From positions 1 through 35,531 of IMG/VR virus record IMGVR_UViG_3300032288_001668: a DNA stretch of 35,531 bases; one strand, given 5' to 3'. Below the pieces are notes generated by a model, which was not told the DNA's origin, did not search any database, and saw only the letters and a program-made list of their open reading frames with translations. Shown piece after piece: positions 29,541-35,531 of the stretch; position 1 is the first letter of the stretch, and each line of letters opens with the position of its first letter. This DNA comes from a virus. A program made the position numbers and the translations under genes.

Positions 29541-29771
29541 ATGAGATTTGATAAACTCGTTGAGATGGTTAAAAGTGTTGGCAGAGAAAAACTAGAAGAA
29601 CGTCATCATTCAGAAAGATATGCCAGAGGTGCCACTAGACGCATCTCTGGCAGATACAGACCAGGTATCAAATTGGCTCAAGAGGCTCAGGAAACTGAAG
29701 AACCTGCAAAAGAGAAAACTGAGGTAAACTTTGAACCTCAACTCAATTCTCAGATAGCCCAGAATAGATAA
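29541..29771 (+). CDS. Small charged late protein
   Basis: This 76-residue protein starts 3 bases after the preceding stop. It has a basic first half (VKSVGREKLEERHHSERYAR and RRISGRYRPG) and an acidic second half rich in Glu. No hydrophobic core is evident, so it is probably disordered or helical in a complex, like small prohead core proteins. Its TAA stop forms part of GATAAATA. It is not recognised as a known family. Confidence 0.6.
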   Translation: MRFDKLVEMVKSVGREKLEERHHSERYARGATRRISGRYRPGIKLAQEAQETEEPAKEKTEVNFEPQLNSQIAQNR

Positions 29772-29774
29772 ATA
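29767..29774 (+). promoter_or_regulatory. Possible late promoter (GATAAATA)
   Basis: One mismatch to the late octamer, 28 bases before the start at 29803, with a strong AAGGAG ribosome site between. The spacing suits an abundant late structural gene. Confidence 0.45.
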
Positions 29775-29802
29775 CTAAATAAAAATAAAAGGAGTAATAC
29801 AA

Positions 29803-30408
29803 ATGAGTCTTTGGGGTAAATTAGATACTGCTTCTGGTAATCAAAAGCCAGTATTTGCTAACACATCCAACGTTCAATCAAGTTCAACAATCAACGGCGC
29901 CGCAGCTAACACTGCTAAATTTTATGGTGCTGTTATGGGTGTTTCCGCTACTGAAAAAACTACTGCTGAAGGAACAGCACAGAATCCAGCCCATGCAGGT
30001 TGGGTGTCAGTTAAGTATGGCACAGGTCCAGTTGTTTCTATTTCTGCATCTGGTGGTTCTGGCATCAATGCTGCTGGTTATCTTCTTCTTACAGATACAT
30101 CAGCACATGGTCAAGGTACTGCTGTCAATGCTTCATTCACTATTGCTAATTCACAGAACACACTACAATCATTCTCATCTAACGCACAGCTCAATGTTAT
30201 TAACACAATCACAGTTGTAAATGGTGGTTCTGGTTGGTCAAATGCTTCAGCTATCACTGTTACAACAAATGGCCCAAACATCTCACTTCCAACATTCACT
30301 GTAACTCTCGGTGGTCGTGCTGGTCGTATTAAGACTGAAACACTTGTTGCTATGGGCACAATCTCTGGTGATGATCCAAGAGATAACGTCGTATATTCTG
30401 GAGTCTAA
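29803..30408 (+). CDS. Probable virion structural protein
   Basis: This 201-residue protein is rich in Gly, Ser, Thr, Asn, Ala and Val, with almost no Cys and few charges, typical of beta-rich virion surface proteins. It starts MSLWGKLDTASGNQKPVF, a beginning I associate with abundant structural proteins of cyanophage-like T4 relatives. The sequence has repeated beta-type segments (VVSISASGGSGINAAGY, ITVVNGGSGWSNASAITVTT). It ends RDNVVYSGV. A strong AAGGAG ribosome site and a possible late promoter imply high expression. Confidence 0.72.
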   Translation: MSLWGKLDTASGNQKPVFANTSNVQSSSTINGAAANTAKFYGAVMGVSATEKTTAEGTAQNPAHAGWVSVKYGTGPVVSISASGGSGINAAGYLLLTDTSAHGQGTAVNASFTIANSQNTLQSFSSNAQLNVINTITVVNGGSGWSNASAITVTTNGPNISLPTFTVTLGGRAGRIKTETLVAMGTISGDDPRDNVVYSGV

Positions 30409-30411
30409 TAA

Positions 30412-31014
30412 ATGAAAAACCTCAAGGAAGAAGTTGATATCACACCATATGTTGAAAGAGGTCTTGTTGGAGTCAATGTTGATGCTGTTCGTGACAACAT
30501 CAACACATTTCTGACTGGTTCTTTGAGCAAGTGTTACATTACTCCTTATATTGCCATAGAAAAAATCAGAAAAGTTCTAGCTAACTTTCACATCTTTCTT
30601 CCTAAGACAACCTTTCTTGAGGGTGATCGTGGAGTAGAAGTATTCCAGATCAAGCAATTTGGCGAAGTCATGGGTATGAGAGATAATGGAGAAGTCGTCA
30701 CAAAAGTCGATAATCCATACTCTCTCTACTTTGAATACAAGATGAATGATCGTGGTCTATTCGACGTGTTTGCAGAAATCGTAACACAAGAAGAACTAGA
30801 TGATCTTCTTGATAATGTTGAAGACGATATGAATGATGAAGATATTGAAGATGAGCGTGAAGATAGACTAGACGAAGTTGCTCTTGCTGGTCCAGAAACA
30901 GGCCATAGAAGAATTTCAGGTGCACCAGACAGCGGAATGGCAATGGACTATGATGATTCTGAATCTATGCCAAAGCCAAAGATGAAACTCGTTCTACGTA
31001 AAAAAAAAGTCTAG
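30412..31014 (+). CDS. Acidic late protein, possible frameshift donor
   Basis: This 200-residue protein starts 3 bases after the preceding stop. The first 120 residues look folded (VDAVRDNINTFLTGSLSKCY, EVFQIKQFGEVMGM). A very acidic region follows (EDDMNDEDIEDEREDRLDE), then a basic end, KMKLVLRKKKV. The last codons are AAA AAA AAA GTC TAG in a run of nine A. A -1 slip on this run would bypass the stop and enter the next frame, which is open from 31002 and reads SLDEARGLSKPEL before its first ATG at 31071. Probable virion or assembly protein; the role is unknown. Confidence 0.72.
   Translation: MKNLKEEVDITPYVERGLVGVNVDAVRDNINTFLTGSLSKCYITPYIAIEKIRKVLANFHIFLPKTTFLEGDRGVEVFQIKQFGEVMGMRDNGEVVTKVDNPYSLYFEYKMNDRGLFDVFAEIVTQEELDDLLDNVEDDMNDEDIEDEREDRLDEVALAGPETGHRRISGAPDSGMAMDYDDSESMPKPKMKLVLRKKKV
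31000..31008 (+). promoter_or_regulatory. A9 slippery run, candidate -1 frameshift site
   Basis: Nine consecutive A cover three in-frame AAA codons just two codons before the TAG stop, fitting A-AAA-AAA slippery geometry. A small stem (TCTAG/CTAGA) with a 6-base loop follows. The -1 frame is open for 57 bases before its first ATG. Transcriptional slippage, or a sequencing error in the homopolymer, are alternatives. Confidence 0.5.
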
Positions 31015-31070
31015 ATGAGGCTAGAGGTCTATCTAAGCCAGAACTTACAGCAATTAGACTTGCTGGTAAG

Positions 31071-31592
31071 ATGAAACTTAGAATGAAAAAGAAGAATGCA
31101 AAAATACCACCTGAAAAGATAAAACCTCAAGATAGACCCACTAAACTCAAAGTGAAAAAATCTGCTGAATCTGCATATAAATCCATGCAGGCAGCTATGG
31201 GTAATTTTGATGATCAGTGGAGAGAATCAGAACGAAATAACTCAAATCATGCCAGCAAACAGAACTTAGAAAAGTTTGCTAATCTAGCTGATAAAGAGTT
31301 TATGGCAGCTAGAAAAGCTAAGCCAGATATGGAAAAGTATAAAGTATCTTATAATAAATATCAACAACGAAAAGAAACTATTCGTCGTATGATGAATAGA
31401 TTAGAGAAAAAACTAGATGAACAATCTTTTCTAGCACATATGCCCAGAAGATATCTTGACAAATTTCCAGGTGTCAAACAAGATCCTCAAAAGGCTGCTC
31501 AATATGTGAGAGAAAGAGGAAGAAAAGCAGACGTAGCGAAACACTATATACCTTCACTAAAGAATATTATACCACGTATGAAACCACACTAA
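31071..31592 (+). CDS. Basic late protein, possible frameshift product
   Basis: This encodes a 173-residue basic, helical protein when started at ATG 31071. That ATG has no usable ribosome site: GGTAAG directly touches it. In-frame sequence upstream, from 31011, reads LDEARGLSKPELTAIRLAGK, which looks coding, so the natural product may be a C-terminal extension of the upstream gene through a -1 shift at 31000-31008. The sequence holds MKLRMKKKN, similar to the basic ends of other late proteins here. It then has a helical middle and a C-terminal module (FLAHMPRRYLDKFPGVKQDP). Virion association is inferred from position. Confidence 0.65.
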   Translation: MKLRMKKKNAKIPPEKIKPQDRPTKLKVKKSAESAYKSMQAAMGNFDDQWRESERNNSNHASKQNLEKFANLADKEFMAARKAKPDMEKYKVSYNKYQQRKETIRRMMNRLEKKLDEQSFLAHMPRRYLDKFPGVKQDPQKAAQYVRERGRKADVAKHYIPSLKNIIPRMKPH

Positions 31593-31600
31593 AGAGAATA

Positions 31601-31987
31601 ATGTTTGATGATTTGAATGAAAACAATTTTCTTATCTATGCTATGAAATGCTACAATACTCCAAATTGCATCATGAGCGAATTTGAAGGAGATTTGAAGC
31701 GGATAAAGTATATCAAGAGATTGATTAGAAAATATAAAGCAACTGGTGATTTGAGAGAGCGATTGATACTAAATCATATCATTGTTCTCTCAAATGTGTT
31801 TGGAACAGAAGCAACAGTTAGAATGTTATTCTATAAGATAGACAGAGATGACTATCACATACTGAAAACATTCTTACTGTTTTTGTCTTATATGCCACAA
31901 GTTGTAATTGGTATCAGAGGAAGAAACATCAACTCAAGTGATATCACAGTTGATTTGGATGTAGGTCAAAGACTAAGAAGTATTTAA
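31601..31987 (+). CDS. Conserved T4-like phage protein (DUF7207-like)
   Basis: This is a 128-residue protein opening MFDDLNENNFLIYAMKCYNTP, with the helical core DLKRIKYIKRLIRKYK and RERLILNHIIVLSNVFG and then a hydrophobic helix (LKTFLLFLSYMPQVVIGI). The same sequence pattern is conserved across T4-like phages of marine bacteria, near virion and replication genes, with no known function. It starts 8 bases after the preceding stop, with AAAGAG upstream. Family recognition is from memory and not checked. Confidence 0.75.
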   Translation: MFDDLNENNFLIYAMKCYNTPNCIMSEFEGDLKRIKYIKRLIRKYKATGDLRERLILNHIIVLSNVFGTEATVRMLFYKIDRDDYHILKTFLLFLSYMPQVVIGIRGRNINSSDITVDLDVGQRLRSI

Positions 31988-32050
31988 AGTATTTCATTGA
32001 AACAGGCACACAGCCATTATATACACGTTGTCAAGGGTGTCAAGAGAAAA

Positions 32051-32458
32051 ATGAAGCGATTTGTACGAAAAATAGAGGAAGATGCACCAGCAAATTCTGC
32101 TGGTAGTGGTGGCATTGCTGGTATTGGTGTAGGTCCACAAGGTGAGCCTGGAATTACTCCTTCACGAACAAAATACAAAAAAGATAATGCACTTTTCACT
32201 AAAAAAGTCCTTAGACGCAGATTGCCACAATTGATGACAGGCATGTTTGCTGGCAATCAAACTTTCATAGTTCCTGAATCTGTCTTCTATGAAGTTTCCA
32301 TGGCAAGAAAAGATGGAAAACAGTTGATGGAATTTATAAACGAAACAAGTTGTGGCAAGAGCATATATGAATATGCCAGAAAGAATCCAAAAAAACCTGT
32401 AATACTACAATGCGAGAAAACTGGATCAATGTGTTATGCTAAATACGGAAGCAAGTAA
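32051..32458 (+). CDS. Conserved late phage protein
   Basis: This is a 135-residue protein from ATG 32051, preceded by AAGAGA. An in-frame TTG at 31997 would add 18 residues but has no ribosome site. The N-terminus, MKRFVRKIEEDAP, has the shape of the short leaders seen on packaged phage proteins. A Gly-rich segment, IAGIGVGPQGEPGI, follows and occurs in several T4-like virion-region proteins. The C-terminal part (PVILQCEKTGSMCYAKYG) has two Cys. Its end overlaps the next gene by 23 bases. Probably a virion component; not proven. Confidence 0.7.
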   Translation: MKRFVRKIEEDAPANSAGSGGIAGIGVGPQGEPGITPSRTKYKKDNALFTKKVLRRRLPQLMTGMFAGNQTFIVPESVFYEVSMARKDGKQLMEFINETSCGKSIYEYARKNPKKPVILQCEKTGSMCYAKYGSK

Positions 32459-32939
32459 CTCGGAGCCACTATCAGTGTCAGTAACAGACGAATGCGCTTA
32501 TAAGAACAAGTTGGAAATTGCTTTGCTCAAAAAAGATATTGACAATATAAAAACAACTTTCCAACAATCTGAATCTTCCATTTCTAGACTTGAACAGGTA
32601 GCGATTGATATCTCTAGAAATGCTTCTCTTCATGAACAAAAGATCAACTCACAAGACAGGCTCATATCAGACATAGAGAGAGTTTTGGAAACACAAAGAC
32701 AAGACAGTAATGATGAGATGCAGAAGTTGAACAATAAAATCAATACCGTGAATGTAGACTTGACTAACAAAATCAACCAATCACAACAAACGATTCTAAC
32801 TGAAATACACGGACTCAAGACTGATCTTACCAACAAGATTTCCGAAATAGACATGTATCGCTACATGGTTATGGGTGCAATCGGATTGGGTGTATTTCTC
32901 CTTTCTAAAGCCATCGACATAGCCAAAATATTTCATTGA
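32436..32939 (+). CDS. Coiled-coil protein with C-terminal membrane anchor
   Basis: This encodes a 167-residue protein. A Ser/Glu-rich N-terminus leads to a long coiled coil (about residues 25-135), with repeated motifs NKINTVNVDLTNKINQ and LTNKISEID. A single hydrophobic span near the end (MVMGAIGLGVFLLSKAI) and a short tail follow, suggesting a tail-anchored inner-membrane protein. Similar genes precede the primase in T4-like marine phages. It may organise membrane-linked replication or take part in lysis; neither is shown. Its end overlaps the -35 box of the primase promoter. Confidence 0.7.
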   Translation: MLNTEASNSEPLSVSVTDECAYKNKLEIALLKKDIDNIKTTFQQSESSISRLEQVAIDISRNASLHEQKINSQDRLISDIERVLETQRQDSNDEMQKLNNKINTVNVDLTNKINQSQQTILTEIHGLKTDLTNKISEIDMYRYMVMGAIGLGVFLLSKAIDIAKIFH

Positions 32940-32964
32940 CAACGTGACTCAATCAGTGTATTGT
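32936..32964 (+). promoter_or_regulatory. Sigma70-like promoter
   Basis: TTGACA at 32936-32941 and TATTGT at 32959-32964 are spaced by 17 bases. They start the primase-thyX-nrdJ unit at the boundary between late and replication genes. Confidence 0.7.
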
Positions 32965-32998
32965 TAGCTCCATTTGACTTAATGGAAAACGGTGATGC

Positions 32999-34018
32999 AT
33001 GACCATATTCGTAGACAGACAATATGTTTCGTTTGTTTCAAACAAACTCCAAAGGTTTGCTCAAAAGAAAGAGTTCCTTTGGACGTTTAGGTGTCCGTTC
33101 TGTGGAGATTCTAAAAAGAACAAGCTCAAGACTCGTGGATATTTCTATAGAACAAAGACAAACATCAACTATATCTGTCACAACTGCGGTGCTTCCATGT
33201 CTCTTGGTAACTTTATCAAGAGCGTTGATCCACATCTATATTCCCAGTACCAACTTGAGAAGTACAAGAATGAGAGCCATAGTAACGTAGCACGTCCAGA
33301 CTTCTCTTTGGCTAAGGAACAACCTGTATTCCAAAAGAAGGTGATCAATCTACCCAAGCTATCTGAACTCGATGACAATCATCCAGCAAAACAGTATGCA
33401 TTGAAGCGGAAACTACCACGTCTCAATGAATTGTACTATGCTGAAGACTTCAAGGGCTTTGCTTTGTCTATGTTTCCTGCAACATCTGATGGCATCAAAA
33501 AACTTTATGAGAACGATCAAAGAATTGTGATTCCATTTTTTGATGCTGAAAATACGTTACAAGGTGTGCAAGGTCGCACGATCTCAAACTCCAAGATTCG
33601 CTATATAACTCTGAAGATGGCTGAAGACTCTAAGAAAGTTTTTGGTCTCAACAAGATCGACTTTTCCAAAACAATTTACGTAGTAGAAGGTCCACTCGAC
33701 AGTCTGTTCTTAGATAACTGCATTGCCCCTATGGATGCAGCATTGTACTCAGTGATTCAGACAGTTGGTGATCATGACTACATATTTGTTTTCGACAACG
33801 AACCACGCAACAAAGAAATCGTCAAGCACATGAGTAAAGCAGTCAAGACAGGCAAAAAGATTTGTGTGTGGCCAGCCACCATCAAGTCTAAGGACATCAA
33901 TGATATGATTCTGTCTGGCATGACTTCTGATCAAATCAAATCTACAATTGATTTCAATACATTCTCTGATCTCAAAGCAAAACTTCAACTCCAACTTTAT
34001 AAAAAATGTGAGGTATAA
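32999..34018 (+). CDS. DNA primase, gp61/DnaG type
   Basis: This 339-residue primase makes RNA primers for lagging-strand synthesis with the gp41-like helicase at 1988. The N-terminal zinc-binding domain has Cys32 and Cys35 (RCPFCGDS) and Cys60 and Cys63 (ICHNCGAS). The Toprim core has Glu230 in YVVEGPLDS and the DNE of VFDNEPR at 266-268. The length equals T4 gp61 (342). The ATG at 32999 follows a clear promoter but a weak ribosome site (GGTG), so translation may be modest. ThyX follows one base after its stop. Confidence 0.92.
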   Translation: MTIFVDRQYVSFVSNKLQRFAQKKEFLWTFRCPFCGDSKKNKLKTRGYFYRTKTNINYICHNCGASMSLGNFIKSVDPHLYSQYQLEKYKNESHSNVARPDFSLAKEQPVFQKKVINLPKLSELDDNHPAKQYALKRKLPRLNELYYAEDFKGFALSMFPATSDGIKKLYENDQRIVIPFFDAENTLQGVQGRTISNSKIRYITLKMAEDSKKVFGLNKIDFSKTIYVVEGPLDSLFLDNCIAPMDAALYSVIQTVGDHDYIFVFDNEPRNKEIVKHMSKAVKTGKKICVWPATIKSKDINDMILSGMTSDQIKSTIDFNTFSDLKAKLQLQLYKKCEV

Positions 34019-34019
34019 T

Positions 34020-34688
34020 ATGAGCGTTCGTCTAATCGCTATGACACAGCCTATTCTGGGTGCATTCGAAGGTAGTAAGAGTCTACTTTCTTCTGAAGAC
34101 CTGGTTGCATACTGTGCTCGTGTGTCCAATCCTGCTAATCAAGAAAATTTCGATACGTCAGCCAAGCTACTCAAGTACCTCAGCAAGAACCAACACTGGA
34201 GTCCATTTGAGATGGTTCATGTTGTCATGGAAATAAATACGACTCGTGACATTGCTCGACAAATTCTTCGGCATCGATCATTCTCGTTCCAAGAGTTCTC
34301 TCAACGGTATGCTGACGCTTCACAACTTGGATTTCAGACTCGTGAAGCACGACTACAGGACACAAAGAACCGTCAAAACTCTATCGAAACAAGTGATCAG
34401 AAGATCAAAGACACATGGGAAATCAAACAACAGCAACTTATCCATGAAGCTAAATTAACATACAAGTGGGCACTAGAAAATGGTGTTGCTAAAGAACAAG
34501 CCCGTGCTGTTCTTCCAGAAGGCATCACAATGTCTCGCATGTATATGTCTGGAAGTTTACGGAGTTGGATTCATTATTGTCAGTTGCGCATGGGTAATGG
34601 TACACAGAAAGAACATCGTGAGATTGCTACAGAATGCTGGAATATCATCACAACACAATTCGCATCTATCAAGAATTTAGAGGAGTAA
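34020..34688 (+). CDS. thyX: Flavin-dependent thymidylate synthase ThyX
   Basis: This 222-residue enzyme methylates dUMP to dTMP using FAD, NADPH and methylene-tetrahydrofolate. The ThyX signature RHRSFSFQEFSQR lies at 84-96, with HWSPFEM at 59-65 and a later EGITMSRMYMSGSLRSW segment, as in the family. The length fits (about 220-250). ATG 34020 is chosen, with GAGGT upstream; an in-frame start at 33948 is inside the primase gene. With the deaminase at 4104 and the class II reductase at 34867 it forms a dTTP-producing set. Confidence 0.95.
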   Translation: MSVRLIAMTQPILGAFEGSKSLLSSEDLVAYCARVSNPANQENFDTSAKLLKYLSKNQHWSPFEMVHVVMEINTTRDIARQILRHRSFSFQEFSQRYADASQLGFQTREARLQDTKNRQNSIETSDQKIKDTWEIKQQQLIHEAKLTYKWALENGVAKEQARAVLPEGITMSRMYMSGSLRSWIHYCQLRMGNGTQKEHREIATECWNIITTQFASIKNLEE

Positions 34689-34691
34689 TTT

Positions 34692-34856
34692 ATGGCTTGT
34701 AATAAACCAGATTGCTGTGGTGGCAATTGCGGGTCACCACAGGGGTGCATCTGTCCCCCAACATCAGAACTAACCTGTCAGAATCCAAACTGTCCACGCA
34801 AAGCAAAGACAGTAAATGAGGCCACAGGATCAACAAAGAAGCTATTGCAGGAATAA
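34692..34856 (+). CDS. Cysteine-rich miniprotein, 54 aa
   Basis: This small frame starts 3 bases after thyX, with an AGGAG ribosome site 6 bases before its ATG. It has eight Cys in the first 34 residues, as CC, CxC and Cx4C spacings (PDCCGGNCG, GCICPP, TCQNPNC), and a short basic helical tail. Such a protein could bind zinc or a cluster like a metallothionein, or act as a redox partner. It lies exactly between thyX and nrdJ, whose class II enzyme needs dithiol reduction, so a thiol-supplying role is conceivable but unproven. Confidence 0.65.
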   Translation: MACNKPDCCGGNCGSPQGCICPPTSELTCQNPNCPRKAKTVNEATGSTKKLLQE

Positions 34857-34866
34857 GGTAGGAACA

Positions 34867-35531
34867 ATGCTAAACAAAAAGAACAATTATGGGATGACCT
34901 CTTATCAGGAGTTCATTCATCTTTCTCGGTACTCTCGTTGGCTCCCAGAAAAGAACCGTCGTGAGACTTGGCCCGAGACTGTAGCTCGTTATTTCGATTT
35001 CTTCGAAGAGCACTTGAAGGACAACAACAAGTTTACCCTTACAAAGGAAATGCGTAAGGAACTTGAGGATGCTGTTCTTTCTATGCAGATCATGCCATCT
35101 ATGCGATGCTTGATGACTGCTGGTGAAGCTCTCAAGAAGGAGAACGTAGCTGGCTATAATTGTTCTTATGTTGCTGTAGACAATCCTCGGTCATTTGATG
35201 AGATCCTTTATATCCTCATGAATGGCACAGGCGTTGGATTCTCTGTCGAACAGAAGTATGTCGATCAACTACCACTTGTCGCTGAAGAACTCCATGAGAC
35301 TGACACCGTAATCGTTGTAGCAGACTCAAAGCTCGGTTGGGCTAAGGCTCTCAAGGAGCTTCTTCAGCTTCTTTATGTTGGTCAGATTCCAAAGTGGGAT
35401 GTAAGCAAAGTGCGTCCTGCTGGTGCACCACTCAAGACATTTGGTGGTCGTGCATCGGGTCCTGATCCACTTGTCTCTTTGTTCCAGTTCTGCACTGCTA
35501 TCTTCAAGAAGGCTGCTGGTCGTCGGCTAAC
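34867..35531 (+). CDS. nrdJ: Class II (cobalamin-dependent) ribonucleotide reductase, 3'-truncated
   Basis: The frame from ATG 34867 stays open to the window end, giving 221 complete codons of the N-terminal part. The blocks MPSMRCLMTAGEAL near 76-89, NVAGYNCSYVAVDNP with a likely redox Cys99, and LMNGTGVGFSVEQ at 117-129 match adenosylcobalamin-dependent ribonucleoside-triphosphate reductases. The enzyme makes deoxynucleotides with a B12 radical and needs no oxygen or second subunit, so infected cells must supply cobalamin. The visible end, FKKAAGRRL, is within the core. An AGGAAC ribosome site precedes the start. Confidence 0.93.
   Translation, partial: MLNKKNNYGMTSYQEFIHLSRYSRWLPEKNRRETWPETVARYFDFFEEHLKDNNKFTLTKEMRKELEDAVLSMQIMPSMRCLMTAGEALKKENVAGYNCSYVAVDNPRSFDEILYILMNGTGVGFSVEQKYVDQLPLVAEELHETDTVIVVADSKLGWAKALKELLQLLYVGQIPKWDVSKVRPAGAPLKTFGGRASGPDPLVSLFQFCTAIFKKAAGRRL

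Noticed and set aside
1-35531. CRISPR array, insertion sequence or integrase/att site
   Set aside because: No regular spaced repeats, transposase or integrase motifs, or terminal inverted repeats were seen; the only mobile gene is the HNH endonuclease.

Overview
The window looks like one stretch of a T4-superfamily (contractile-tailed) phage genome, read almost entirely on the + strand. The evidence is a T4-type replication set: a UvsX recombinase, a gp41/DnaB-like helicase and a gp61/DnaG-like primase with zinc finger and Toprim. There are also T4-type late promoters (TATAAATA), tightly overlapping ATGA/TAATG gene junctions, and a tRNA set with encoded CCA ends. ThyX, a cobalamin-dependent (class II) ribonucleotide reductase, PstS and a SpeD-type decarboxylase resemble the metabolic baggage of T4-like phages of cyanobacteria and alphaproteobacteria. 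The signal peptides, lipoproteins and spanin-like pair imply a Gram-negative host. The PrkA/YeaH/SpoVR genes fit a proteobacterium, but the host cannot be named from this window.

Layout: 1-3600 holds a broken membrane/coiled-coil protein, then uvsX, a small protein, the helicase and a small protein. 3617-9744 starts at a consensus sigma70-like promoter. It carries a metallopeptidase, a deaminase, a His-rich exported protein, an exported nuclease, six tRNA-like genes (five near 5.5-6.8 kb, plus tRNA-Glu at 20.4 kb), two alpha/beta hydrolases, an exported M15 peptidase, a lipoprotein, a papain-like amidase and speD. 9779-12724 is a string of small unknown genes with a metallophosphoesterase. 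12747-13836 holds pstS and a tiny membrane protein. 13872-19495 is a five-gene, stop-start-coupled cassette: prkA, a small protein with a capsid-targeting-like N-terminus, yeaH (DUF444), an HNH homing endonuclease and spoVR. 19498-21225 holds a SpoU methyltransferase, a small gene, tRNA-Glu and exported/membrane proteins.

21222-32939 is the late, virion-associated half. It begins with divergent late promoters and the only convincing minus-strand gene. It continues with tandem coiled-coil paralogues, a terminator, a lysis cassette (holin-like, Rz-like, Rz1-like) and a zinc-ribbon protein. Next come Dps, a nuclease-like protein, a ParB-like/metallopeptidase multidomain protein and further virion-type proteins. 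One pair of these may be joined by a -1 frameshift at an A9 run. 32936-35531 returns to replication and nucleotide metabolism: primase, thyX, a Cys-rich miniprotein and the 5' part of nrdJ.

Together the genes describe a phage that replicates its own DNA and remakes the host nucleotide pool. It also exports an unusual number of proteins to the envelope, may draw on host starvation signalling (PrkA/YeaH/SpoVR, Dps, PstS), and carries tRNAs, including tRNA-Arg(TCT), which suits its AGA-rich late genes. Assignments come from motif reading only; no database search was possible.
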